Shown piece after piece: positions 49,554 through 57,741 of a stretch of 64,000 nucleotides of DNA. Source of the stretch: Spinactinospora alkalitolerans (GTDB taxonomy: Bacteria; Actinomycetota; Actinomycetes; Streptosporangiales; Streptosporangiaceae); assembly GCF_013408795.1 (NCBI RefSeq), contig NZ_JACCCC010000001.1:6510001-6574000 (forward strand). Direction: 5' to 3'. The notes beneath the pieces were generated by a model that did not search any database, had not been told where the DNA came from, and saw nothing but the letters and a program-made list of their open reading frames with translations. Every line of letters begins with the position of its first letter. Position 1 is the stretch's first letter. The position numbers and the translations under genes are program-made.

Positions 49554-50452
49554 GCCTGCCCATGATGACCCTCGCCGGGCTGGGCGCGGGAGCCGGGATC
49601 ACCTGCGTCCTCGTCGCCCTGGCCCCCAAGCGCCCCGACCTGCGCGCCGCGCTCGACACCGACCGGGCCTCCCGGCAGCACGGCCGCACCGCGGAGGAGG
49701 ACCGGGGCGAACGGCGGGCGTGGTCGCGGCTGGCCGCGCGGATGCCGCGCTTCGACGGCGACCGGGCCGCGGCCCTGACGCGGCTGCCCCACCGGGACCT
49801 CGAACTCCTCGGGCGCACCCCGGCCGCCCACGGTGTGCGCAAGCTCGTCTGGGCCTCGATCGGGCTGCTCCTGCCCAGTGCGGCGGTCGCCCTGCTCGCG
49901 CTGCTCGGCGTCGCCGTGCCGTTCGCGGTCACCGCGGGGGCGGTGCTGGCCGCCGGGGCCACCGGATTCGTGCTGCCCGACGTCGACGCCCGCGCCAGGG
50001 TGGAGGACGCCCGCTCCCGGCTCCGGCACGCGGTCAACGCCTACCTGGTGCTCGTGGCGCTGGAGTACCGCGCGGGCCCGGCGTCCCAGCAGGCCTTCAA
50101 CCAGGCGGCCCGGGTCGCCGACACCTGGATGTTTCGGCGCATCCGCTCCGCGCTGGACCGCGCCCGGCTGCAGCGGCGCCCCGCCTGGGAGGGGCTGCGC
50201 GACCTCGCCGAGCAGGTGGAGGTGGGCGAGCTCGCCGACTGCGCCGACATCATGGCGACCTCGGCCGACGGCGGCGCCGTCGCCGACGCCCTGCTCGCCA
50301 GGGCCCGCGGGCTGCGGGGCGAGGCCCTCAGCCACCGGCGCGGCCGGGCCGACAAGGCCAGCGAGCGCATGGCCGTCCCCGTCGCCGCACTCGGCCTGTG
50401 CTTCGCCGCGCTGCTGGTCTACCCGGCCGTCGCCGGACTGCTCGCCGCCTGA
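49550..50452 (+). CDS. tadC: TadC-like inner-membrane platform protein
   Basis: The 300-residue T2SSF-domain protein has membrane helices at the start, middle (LVWASIGLLLPSAAVALLALLGVAVPFAVTAGAVLAAGATGFVLP) and end. It carries YLVLVALEYRAGPASQQAFNQAA and LRDLAEQVEVGELADCADIMATSADGGAVADALLARARGLRGEAL. GTG start 49550 overlaps the tadB stop. It is the last conserved tad gene here. Confidence 0.85.
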   Translation: MSLPMMTLAGLGAGAGITCVLVALAPKRPDLRAALDTDRASRQHGRTAEEDRGERRAWSRLAARMPRFDGDRAAALTRLPHRDLELLGRTPAAHGVRKLVWASIGLLLPSAAVALLALLGVAVPFAVTAGAVLAAGATGFVLPDVDARARVEDARSRLRHAVNAYLVLVALEYRAGPASQQAFNQAARVADTWMFRRIRSALDRARLQRRPAWEGLRDLAEQVEVGELADCADIMATSADGGAVADALLARARGLRGEALSHRRGRADKASERMAVPVAALGLCFAALLVYPAVAGLLAA

Positions 50453-50481
50453 AAGAGCCGCCCCGTCAAGGAGGAGACCTC

Positions 50482-50622
50482 GTGAACGCCGCACCGACAC
50501 CGCCGCCCCCGTGCGCCCGGACCCGGCCCTGCGGGTGCGTCCCGCCGGGGCCGCCCGGGGCCACGGCCGCGGACCCCGCCCCCCGCGGCCCCGTGGGCGC
50601 GTTCCGCTGGAGAGCACCGTGA
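50482..50622 (+). CDS. small Pro/Cys-containing peptide, 46 aa (candidate)
   Basis: AAGGAGGAGA stands eight bases before a GTG that opens a frame VNAAPTPPPPCARTRPCGCVPPG ending FRWRAP. It has three cysteines and many prolines. Its TGA overlaps a second GTG (GTGA at 50619) that opens a 24-codon frame. That frame's TGA in turn overlaps the ATG at 50690. The ribosome binding site is strong, but low complexity and GC bias mean it could be non-coding leader. Confidence 0.35.
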   Translation: MNAAPTPPPPCARTRPCGCVPPGPPGATAADPAPRGPVGAFRWRAP

Positions 50623-50689
50623 TCCGGGCCGACCGCCGCCCACGGCGGGCGGCCGTCCGCATCGTCCCCGGCACCTTCCAGGAATGGCC

Positions 50690-53536
50690 ATGACCACAGC
50701 ACCCGAGCGTCCGCGCGCGCGCCGAAGCGCGGGCGACCTTCTGCGCGCAGGCGCGGCACTGTCCGTACTGGCCGCGCTCCTGATCGGCGTTCCCTGGGCG
50801 CTTCCGGCCCTCACCGGCCCGCTCCTGCCCGCGGGCGTCCCGGCCGGGGACGCCGTGGCCGCGGCCCTGACGTCGCCGGACGCCGGCGCCCTCGTCCGGC
50901 TGCTCCCCGTACTCGCGGCCTGGGCGGCCTGGGCGGCCTTCACCGCGTGCGTCGCCGCCGAGATCGCCGCGCAGGCGCGCAACCGGCCCACGCCGCGCCT
51001 CCCCGGGCTGCGGTGGGGGCAGGTCGCGGCGGCCAAGCTGGTCCCCGCCGTCGCGGTCGGCCTCGGCAGGGGCGCCGGCCTGGCCGACGTCGTCCCCGCC
51101 TCGGAGGCCATCCTGGCCGCGACACCGGTCGAGGCCGCCGCGACCGGAGCGCGCACCGGCGCCCCCGCTGCCGCGGCCGACGCGGGGGAGCCGGCCGACG
51201 ACCCCGGGACCTACACGACCCGGCGGCACGACACCTACATCGGCATCGCCCAGGAGCAGCTCGGCGACCGCGCCCGCTACTCCGAGATCATCGACCTCAA
51301 CGTCGGCAGGGAGATGCCCGACGGCACGGTCCTCACCGGCGAGGAGTTCCTCGAACCGGGCTGGCCGCTGCTGCTGCCCACCGACGACCGGGACGAGGAC
51401 GACCCGGCGGAGGAGGGCGACGAGGACGGCGACCCGGACGGGGCCGAACCGCCCGCCCCCGACGGCGCCCGGCGGACCGGCGCCGGCGCTCCCGCCCCCG
51501 CGTCCCCCGCCGCAGCGGGGACGGGCGCGAACGCGGCGCCCGACCGCCGCGGGAACAGGAGGAGGCGCACCGAGCCGACCGGGGAAAAGACCGACCAGGC
51601 CGTTCCGGCCGTGAAGGTCGCCGGCTACAGCGCGCCGCTCGCCGTCGGGCTCCTGGGCCTCCTCGACGCGCGGAGGCTGCTCCAGCAGCGGCGCCGCCGC
51701 CCCGGCCACCGCATCGTCCAGCCCACCGACGACGCGCTCGTCGCCGCGGAGGAGACCATGCGCCACGCCGCCGACCCGGCGGGCGTCGGCCTGCTCGACC
51801 AGGCCCTGCGCTCCCTCGCCGCCCGGGCGGCGAGGACCGGGCGTCCGCTGCCCCCGCTGCTGGGCGCGCGCGTCACCCCGCGCGACTGCGAGCTCCTGCT
51901 CGCCGCCGAGGACGAGGACGAGACCGGGGCCGAGCCCCTGGCCCCGTTCCAGGCGGTGGACGGCTGCACCTGGCGGCTCGACCCGGGCGACGAGGCGCTC
52001 CTCGGGCGGGGGGAGGCCGCCGCCGTGCCGGGCCCCTGCCCCGGCCTGGTCACCCTGGGCCGCGACGCCGCGGGCGCGCACCTGTTCGTCGACCTCACCC
52101 GGGCGGCCGCCGTCAACCTGACCGGTGCGCCGGAGCACGTCCGCGAAGTGCTGACCGCCCTGGCGCTGGAGCTCGCCGCATCGGCGTGGGCCGGGCGCAT
52201 CGGCGTCACCGCCGTCGGCTTCGGCGACGAACTGCCCGCCCTCCTGCGCACCGACCGGCCCGACCGGCTGCGCCACACCGGCACCGTCAGCGCCTGCCTG
52301 GACCGGATCGAACTCCTCGCCCGCGACCTCCACGACGGCGCCGAGCAGGGGGAGGAGCGCCCGACCGAGATCATCCTCTCCGCCCGGCCGATCGCCCGCG
52401 GGGACCTGCGGCGCCTGCGCGACATCGCCTCGGCAGCGCCCGACCTGCCACTCGGCATCGTCGCCGCAGCGGGCGACGACCGGCACCTGCCCACCGACTG
52501 GACGCTCGACGCGGCCCCCGAGGCGGTGGTGACGCTGCCCGGGACCGAACGGACCGTCCTGCTGCAGCGCATGACGGCCGAGCAGAGCGACCAGGTGGCC
52601 GCGGTGCTCGGCGCCGCGGCCCGGACCCGCAGCGCCCCGGCCGAGGGGTGGGAGGCGGTCCCGCCCGAGCCCGACGGCGCCGACGCCGACGCCGAAGAGG
52701 AGCGTCCGCACGACCCCGCCGACCCGGCGGACCCGGAGGAGGAGCGGACCGACCCCGGCGAACCGGCTCCCCCGCTCCCCGCGCTCGCCGACCCCGCCGC
52801 GCCCTGCATCCGCATCCTCGGCCCCATCGGCATCACGGGCGTCGACACCCGCAAGCTCGAAGCCGGCAAGCGCCGGGCCCTCGTCGAGCTCGCCTGCCTG
52901 CTCAAGCTCAAGCCCGGCCGGACCCCCGACCAGATCTCCCGGACCCTGGGCGGGCCGCGCGGGCCGTGGTCGGCCTCCACCCGCGCCGCCGGCCTCAGCC
53001 GGCTGCGCTCGTGGCTCGGCCGCGACGGGGACGAGCGCCCGTACTTCCCCAACCTCACCGGCGGCGTCTACGCCCTGGCCGACACCATCGGCTGCGACTG
53101 GACCGACTTCCAGGCGCTCGCCCGCTACGGTGTCGACAACGCCGGTCCGGCCGGTACCGCGGCCCTCCACCAGGCCCTCGACCTGGTTCGCGGCGCGCCG
53201 TTCGCCGATGCGGCCCCCGAGCGCTACGCCTGGGCCGAACCGCTCAAACCGGCGATCACCGCCGCGGTCGCCGACGTCGCCCACGTCCTCGCGACCCGCC
53301 ACACGGCCCGCGGCGAGTTCGACGCCGCCCGCGAGGTCCTGACCGCGGCGCTGGAGAACGATCCGGCCGCTGAACTCCTGCACCGCGACCTCGTCCGCCT
53401 CGAACACCGGGCCGGCGACCCCGGGGCCGTCGACCGCGCGGTCCAGGGGCTCACCGCGGCCCTCGACCGGCTCGCCCTGGCCCCTGACCCGGAGACCCGG
53501 CGCCTCGTGGAGCGGCTCCGCCCCAGGTGGGGGTGA
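50690..53536 (+). CDS. membrane protein with LysM-like and BTAD domains
   Basis: The 948-residue protein has two N-terminal membrane helices (about 22-45 and 70-95) and a LysM-like region (about 185-235; DTYIGIAQEQLGDRARYSEIIDLN). An acidic Pro-rich linker and a third hydrophobic stretch (VAGYSAPLAVGLLGLLDARRLL) follow, then a large cytoplasmic part. It ends with a winged-helix/BTAD module (about 710-948; RILGPIGITGVDTRKLEAGKRRALVELACLLKLKPGRT). BTAD domains occur in SARP activators; a membrane-bound version is found with actinobacterial tad loci. I infer a regulator or scaffold of the tad system. AGGAA six bases upstream favours the ATG at 50690. Confidence 0.8.
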   Translation: MTTAPERPRARRSAGDLLRAGAALSVLAALLIGVPWALPALTGPLLPAGVPAGDAVAAALTSPDAGALVRLLPVLAAWAAWAAFTACVAAEIAAQARNRPTPRLPGLRWGQVAAAKLVPAVAVGLGRGAGLADVVPASEAILAATPVEAAATGARTGAPAAAADAGEPADDPGTYTTRRHDTYIGIAQEQLGDRARYSEIIDLNVGREMPDGTVLTGEEFLEPGWPLLLPTDDRDEDDPAEEGDEDGDPDGAEPPAPDGARRTGAGAPAPASPAAAGTGANAAPDRRGNRRRRTEPTGEKTDQAVPAVKVAGYSAPLAVGLLGLLDARRLLQQRRRRPGHRIVQPTDDALVAAEETMRHAADPAGVGLLDQALRSLAARAARTGRPLPPLLGARVTPRDCELLLAAEDEDETGAEPLAPFQAVDGCTWRLDPGDEALLGRGEAAAVPGPCPGLVTLGRDAAGAHLFVDLTRAAAVNLTGAPEHVREVLTALALELAASAWAGRIGVTAVGFGDELPALLRTDRPDRLRHTGTVSACLDRIELLARDLHDGAEQGEERPTEIILSARPIARGDLRRLRDIASAAPDLPLGIVAAAGDDRHLPTDWTLDAAPEAVVTLPGTERTVLLQRMTAEQSDQVAAVLGAAARTRSAPAEGWEAVPPEPDGADADAEEERPHDPADPADPEEERTDPGEPAPPLPALADPAAPCIRILGPIGITGVDTRKLEAGKRRALVELACLLKLKPGRTPDQISRTLGGPRGPWSASTRAAGLSRLRSWLGRDGDERPYFPNLTGGVYALADTIGCDWTDFQALARYGVDNAGPAGTAALHQALDLVRGAPFADAAPERYAWAEPLKPAITAAVADVAHVLATRHTARGEFDAAREVLTAALENDPAAELLHRDLVRLEHRAGDPGAVDRAVQGLTAALDRLALAPDPETRRLVERLRPRWG

Positions 53537-53542
53537 AGGAGG

Positions 53543-53877
53543 CCTGGCCATCGGGGGTCTCGAGACCTCGGCCTCAGGGGGTTTCTAAGGCCCACTCCAG
53601 GCCGGAGCAGGCGTGCGGGTGGGCCGTTCTCTCGCGTGGCCGAAGGTCCCTGAAAGAAATCGACCACCCGCGCGCGAAGCAGTCCCGCCGCCTTCGGTCC
53701 AGACCTCCCGTGGTCGGTGTTTCAAGCGCTTGACGGCCGGGGCGGGTGGGCACGGCGGCCCGTGCTTTCACCGCGTGCCGAAACCGCGGTCGCGTCCTGG
53801 TGCGCACGGTGTCGGCGTGAGTCGCGCGGCGCCGGGGCGATCCCTCGGGGGTCTTCGGCCACGCGAGAGGATCGCCT
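53543..53877. repeat. dispersed intergenic repeat, copy B (long)
   Basis: The copy begins with CCTGGCCATCGGGGGTCTC (53543), then has perfect 17-base inverted arms: CTCTCGCGTGGCCGAAG at 53629-53645 and its complement at 53853-53869. The segment 53825-53877 is the inverse of 59018-59073 in copy C with few differences. The whole gap 53537-53968 has no gene. Confidence 0.7.
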
Positions 53878-53968
53878 GGTCACCGCGGAGCTCCGGTCTG
53901 GGGCCGAGGTTTCACGCCCCGGAGCGAGGACGCCATGAACGTCGATGCGCGCCCATGGCGAAGCGCCG

Positions 53969-54901
53969 CTATCCGTCCATGCGGGCGCGGGGGTCCTTGG
54001 CGGCCAGGCGGGAGAGCAGCAGGTCGACCTCGCCGCGCGCGGCCGCGGACAGCGAGCCCGCCGGGGCGCGCTGGGCCTCGGAGGCGAGGATGCCCCGGCG
54101 CATGAAGACGTACTTGCGCACCGCCAATCCCACCCCCGGCTGCTGCTCGTAGCGCAGCAGCGGGAGGTGGGCGTCGAAGAGGTCGTGCGCGGCGTTCCGC
54201 TCGCCCCGGGCGGCCAGCTCGACGAGTTCGACCAGCATGTCGGGGAAGCAGTACCCGGTCATGGCGCCGTCGGCGCCGCGCTCGGTCTCGAAGTCCAGGA
54301 ACAGGCCGCCGTTGCCGCACAGGATGGACAGCCGCCGCATGGAGCCGTCGGCCTCGAAGCCGCGCAGCGCGGAGATCTTCTCCAGGCCGGGCCAGTCCTC
54401 GTGCTTGAGCATGACGCAGCCGGGGTTCTCGGCGACGATCGCCCGGATCACCTTCGGCGCCATCACGACCGAGAAGGTCAGGGGGTAGTCCTGGATGACG
54501 AAGGGCACGTCGGGGCCGATCGCCTTCGCCGCGTTGCGGTAGTAGCCGATGATCTGGTCGTCGGTCCGCAGCGAGGCGGGCGGCGCGATCATGACGCCGG
54601 CGGCACCGGCGTCCATGACGGCGTCGGACAGGGCGCGCATCGCGGCGAAGCCGGGCGCCGAGACGCCCACGACGACCGGCACGCCGGCCCGGGAGATCAC
54701 CCTGGAGGCCACGGCCAGCGCCTCGGAGTGCTCCAGCTTGGGCGCCTCGCCGAGCTGGCCCAGCACGGTGATGCCGGTGACGCCCGACTCCAGGTAGAAG
54801 TCGGTGAGCCGGTCGAGCGACTTCTCGTCGACCGCGCCGTCGTCGTGGAACGGGGTCGGCGCGATCGCGTACACGCCGCGCGCGTCGTTGCTGATCTTCA
54901 C
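53969..54901 (-). CDS. DapA/NanA-family lyase or aldolase
   Basis: The 310-residue TIM-barrel protein has the Schiff-base lysine Lys166 (GCVMLKHEDWPG) and catalytic tyrosine Tyr139 (VIQDYPL). The GTTGE loop of true dihydrodipicolinate synthase is GQLGEAP here, so the substrate is different. The family includes aldolases and dehydratases of 2-oxo acids. GGGAGGAG precedes the GTG at 54901. It is the last gene of the lar locus, 83 bases after larC. I infer that it cleaves or dehydrates a 2-oxo acid made by the neighbouring dehydrogenase. Confidence 0.8.
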   Translation of the reverse strand: MKISNDARGVYAIAPTPFHDDGAVDEKSLDRLTDFYLESGVTGITVLGQLGEAPKLEHSEALAVASRVISRAGVPVVVGVSAPGFAAMRALSDAVMDAGAAGVMIAPPASLRTDDQIIGYYRNAAKAIGPDVPFVIQDYPLTFSVVMAPKVIRAIVAENPGCVMLKHEDWPGLEKISALRGFEADGSMRRLSILCGNGGLFLDFETERGADGAMTGYCFPDMLVELVELAARGERNAAHDLFDAHLPLLRYEQQPGVGLAVRKYVFMRRGILASEAQRAPAGSLSAAARGEVDLLLSRLAAKDPRARMDG

Positions 54902-54984
54902 GGGTCTCCTCCCGGTGGTGCCTCGCGGTGCTTCGTTCGTGTGTCGGGGGCTGGGGCTTCGCCGGTTCCGTCTCGCCCGGCCGG

Positions 54985-56160
54985 TCACCGACCGGGCTCG
55001 GGCGGCAGCGCCCGCAGCGCGCGCTCGGCGACCTCGCGGAGCGGGACGCCGAGCGCCTTCGCGGCCCTGACGGCGTCGTCGTGCTCGGGTTTGGCGCGCC
55101 ACGGGCCGTGCTTGACGCGGATCTCGCAGCCGTCGAGGACGACCGTCGTCGTGCGCCTGGGGAGCGCGACCCTGCCCGTGGGCGTGCGGCGCGCGCCCAG
55201 GCTGCCGCTCTCGCGCAGCAGCAGCGCCTCCAGTTCGGGCACCCGCTCCGGTCGGCACAGCACGTGCACGGTGTGGGCGGGGCGGCCCTTCTTCATGACG
55301 ATGGGCGCCACCCACGCGTCGGCCGCGCCGGCCTCCAGCGCGCGCTCGACGACGTGGCCGAGCGTCTCGCCGGTGGCGTCGTCCACATTGGTCTCCAGAA
55401 CCACGTACCGCTCCTCGGCGGTCGGGCCGTGCCCCGCGTGCCCCGCGCCGATGCGCTCGCCGAGCGTGGCCTGGAGGACGTTGGGCCGGTCGGGGAGTGT
55501 CCGGTCGCCCGCGCCGTACCCGGTGCCGTGCAGCAGCATCGGCGGTGGCGGACCGTACTCCGCGGCCGTGGCCGCCAGGAGCGCCGCCCCGGTCGGGGTG
55601 ACGGTCTCGGCCTCGATCTCCTCACCCGTCACCGGCACCCCGCGCAGCAGGGCCAGCGTCGCCGGCGCCGGGGCGGGCAGCCGGCCGTGCGCGGTGCCGA
55701 TCGTGGTCCGGCCCAGGACGAGGGGCGCGGAGACGACCTCGTCGACGCCGAGCAGGTGCAGCGCCGCCGCGACCCCGACGGTGTCGACCACGGTGTCGAG
55801 GCCGCCGATCTCGTGCAGGTGCACCTCCTCGGGCTCGGCGCCGTGCAGCCGCGCCTCCACCCGCGCGATCGACGCGATCGCCTCGGCGGCGATCCGGGCG
55901 ACGGGTTCGGGCCGGGCCAGCTCGGCGCGCTCGATGAGTTCCCCGGCCCGCCGGGACGTCGCCGCATCCTCGACGCGCACGTCGGCCTTTGTCGCGGCGA
56001 TCCCCTCCTTCTGCACGCGCCGCGCCTCCAACCGCCACCCGGTCAGGCCCGTGGCCTCGATCGACGCGGTGACGTCGGCGACGGGTGCGCCCAGGTCGAT
56101 CAGGGCGCCGAGCAGCATGTCGCCCGAGATCCCGGCGAAGGGGTGCAGCCACAGGATCAC
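54985..56160 (-). CDS. larC: nickel insertion protein LarC (nickel-pincer cofactor synthesis)
   Basis: The 391-residue protein is a full-length LarC: LHPFAGISGDMLLGALIDLG at the start, HLHEIGGLDTVVDTVG in the middle and VVLETNVDDATGETLGHVVERAL plus the C-terminal LarC2 part (LLRESGSLGARRTPTGRVALPRR). LarC is a CTP-dependent nickel insertase that completes the pincer cofactor. In Lactobacillus plantarum larC1 and larC2 need a ribosomal frameshift; here one frame covers both. GTG 56160 overlaps the larB stop. Confidence 0.93.
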   Translation of the reverse strand: MILWLHPFAGISGDMLLGALIDLGAPVADVTASIEATGLTGWRLEARRVQKEGIAATKADVRVEDAATSRRAGELIERAELARPEPVARIAAEAIASIARVEARLHGAEPEEVHLHEIGGLDTVVDTVGVAAALHLLGVDEVVSAPLVLGRTTIGTAHGRLPAPAPATLALLRGVPVTGEEIEAETVTPTGAALLAATAAEYGPPPPMLLHGTGYGAGDRTLPDRPNVLQATLGERIGAGHAGHGPTAEERYVVLETNVDDATGETLGHVVERALEAGAADAWVAPIVMKKGRPAHTVHVLCRPERVPELEALLLRESGSLGARRTPTGRVALPRRTTTVVLDGCEIRVKHGPWRAKPEHDDAVRAAKALGVPLREVAERALRALPPEPGR

Positions 56161-56876
56161 GGCCGGCTCCTCTCCATGGCCGCGCACAGCCGGTGCGCCG
56201 CCATCGCGGCGCCGAACCCGGAGTCGATGTTGACGACGGTGAGCCCGGCCGCGCACGAGCTCAACATGGCGAGCAGGGCCGTGACACCCTCCAGTCCGGC
56301 CCCGTAGCCGGTCGACGTCGGCACGGCGATGACCGGCTGGGCCACGAGGCCGCCGACGACGCTGGCCAGCGCGCCCTCCATGCCCGCGACCACGATCACC
56401 GCGTCGTGCTCGCCCACCTGGTCGACGCAGTCGAGGAGCCGGTGCAGGCCGGCCACCCCGACGTCGCGGTGGAGGTCGACGCGCAGGCCGACGGCGCGGG
56501 CCACGGCGGCGGCCTCGGCCGCCACCGGCCCGTCGGAGGTCCCCGCCGTCAGCACGGCCAGCCGGAACGGCCGCCGCGCCGACCGGCGCCAGGACAGCAG
56601 CCGGGCTTCGGGGTCGTAGTCGCCGTGCGGGTGCTCCCGCAGCACCGTGCGGGCGGTCACCTCATCGGCGCGCGTGACGAGGACCGGCCCCTCGCCGTGG
56701 GCGAGCAGCTCGGCCACGATCGCGGTGACCTCCTCGGGCCGCTTGCCCGGCGCGTACACGCACTCCGCCACGCCCTGCCGCGACTCCCGCTGCGTGTCGA
56801 CGCGGGCGAAGCCCAGGTCGACGAACCCTTCTCCGGGACCGGGGCCGGGAGCCTGTCCGTTGCGGTTCGGGTCCAT
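56157..56876 (-). CDS. larB: NaAD carboxylase/hydrolase LarB
   Basis: The 239-residue protein has the PurE-like C-terminal domain (LAVLTAGTSDGPVAAEAAAVARAVGLRVDLHRDVGVAGLHRLL...VIVVAGMEGALASVVGGLVAQPVIAVPTSTGYGA). LarB carboxylates nicotinate adenine dinucleotide and releases AMP, the first step of pincer cofactor synthesis. The SSCAAGLTVVNIDSGFGAA segment contains the expected conserved cysteine. The gene lies between larE and larC, overlapping the latter. Confidence 0.93.
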   Translation of the reverse strand: MDPNRNGQAPGPGPGEGFVDLGFARVDTQRESRQGVAECVYAPGKRPEEVTAIVAELLAHGEGPVLVTRADEVTARTVLREHPHGDYDPEARLLSWRRSARRPFRLAVLTAGTSDGPVAAEAAAVARAVGLRVDLHRDVGVAGLHRLLDCVDQVGEHDAVIVVAGMEGALASVVGGLVAQPVIAVPTSTGYGAGLEGVTALLAMLSSCAAGLTVVNIDSGFGAAMAAHRLCAAMERSRP

Positions 56877-56880
56877 CCGC

Positions 56881-57741
56881 TCATCCCTCCGTCGGCCGGC
56901 CGGTCCCGACCAGCGGGAGCAGGGCGTTCAACCGGCCGGTCGCGAAGCCCGCCAGATCCAGGGAGCAGAAGGTGAAGCCGCAGGAGCGCACGGCCGGGTC
57001 GATCCGGTGGCGCAGCTCCACGGCGCGCGCGGCCTCGGCGTCGGGCACCTCGATCCGCGCGACGGTCCCGCCGGAGTGCGCGCGCACCCGCACGGTGGCG
57101 AAGCCGAGCGCCCGCACGGCCTCCTCGGCGGCCTCGACCCGCGCCAGCACCTCGGGCGTGACGGACTCGCCGTAGGCGACGCGCGAGGCCAGGCAGGGCG
57201 CGGCCGGCTTCTCGGCCGTCCGCAGGCCCAGGCGCGCGCTCGCTTCGCGGACCATCCGCTTGGTGAATCCGGCGTCGGCCAGCGGGGTGATGACACCGCG
57301 CAGCGCGGCCGCCCGCTGCCCCGGGCGGTGGTCGCCGAGGTCGTCGAGGTTGGTCCCCACGGCCACCGAGGCGTCCAGCAGGCCGGCCAGCGGCCCCACG
57401 GCGTCGAACAGCGCCGACTTGCAGTGGAAGCACCGGTCGCCGCCGTTGGCGACGTACTCCGGGCGGGTCCCCTCGTCGGTGCAGACCTCCAGGTGTCGGA
57501 TCCGGTGCTCGGCGGCGAACTCCCGGGCCGCGCGGCGCTCCGCGGCGGCGAGGCTGGGGGAGACGGCCGTGACGGCCAGCGCGCCGGGTCCGAGCGCGTC
57601 GGCCGCCGCGAACGCGAGCAGGGCCGAGTCCGCTCCGCCCGAGAACGCCACGACGACCCTGTGCTCCCCGGCGAGCCGCTCGCGCAGCCGTGCGAGCGCG
57701 CCGCCCGCGTCGTCCACCGTGTCGTTCATCGCGTCGCTCAC
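56881..57741 (-). CDS. larE: sacrificial sulfur transferase LarE
   Basis: The 286-residue protein has a PP-loop SGGADSA (residues 34-40) for AMP activation of the pincer precursor. Cys183 (AAPCLASR) aligns with the Cys176 of L. plantarum LarE, which gives its sulfur and becomes dehydroalanine. CFHCK is also present. GTG 57741 overlaps the TGA of the Ldh gene (GTGA), so translation is coupled; ATG 57729 is an alternative start. Confidence 0.93.
   Translation of the reverse strand: MSDAMNDTVDDAGGALARLRERLAGEHRVVVAFSGGADSALLAFAAADALGPGALAVTAVSPSLAAAERRAAREFAAEHRIRHLEVCTDEGTRPEYVANGGDRCFHCKSALFDAVGPLAGLLDASVAVGTNLDDLGDHRPGQRAAALRGVITPLADAGFTKRMVREASARLGLRTAEKPAAPCLASRVAYGESVTPEVLARVEAAEEAVRALGFATVRVRAHSGGTVARIEVPDAEAARAVELRHRIDPAVRSCGFTFCSLDLAGFATGRLNALLPLVGTGRPTEG

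Noticed and set aside
53969-54901. Dihydrodipicolinate synthase for lysine synthesis
   Set aside because: The GTTGE loop is GQLGEAP and the gene sits in a hydroxyacid locus; only the general family is supported.
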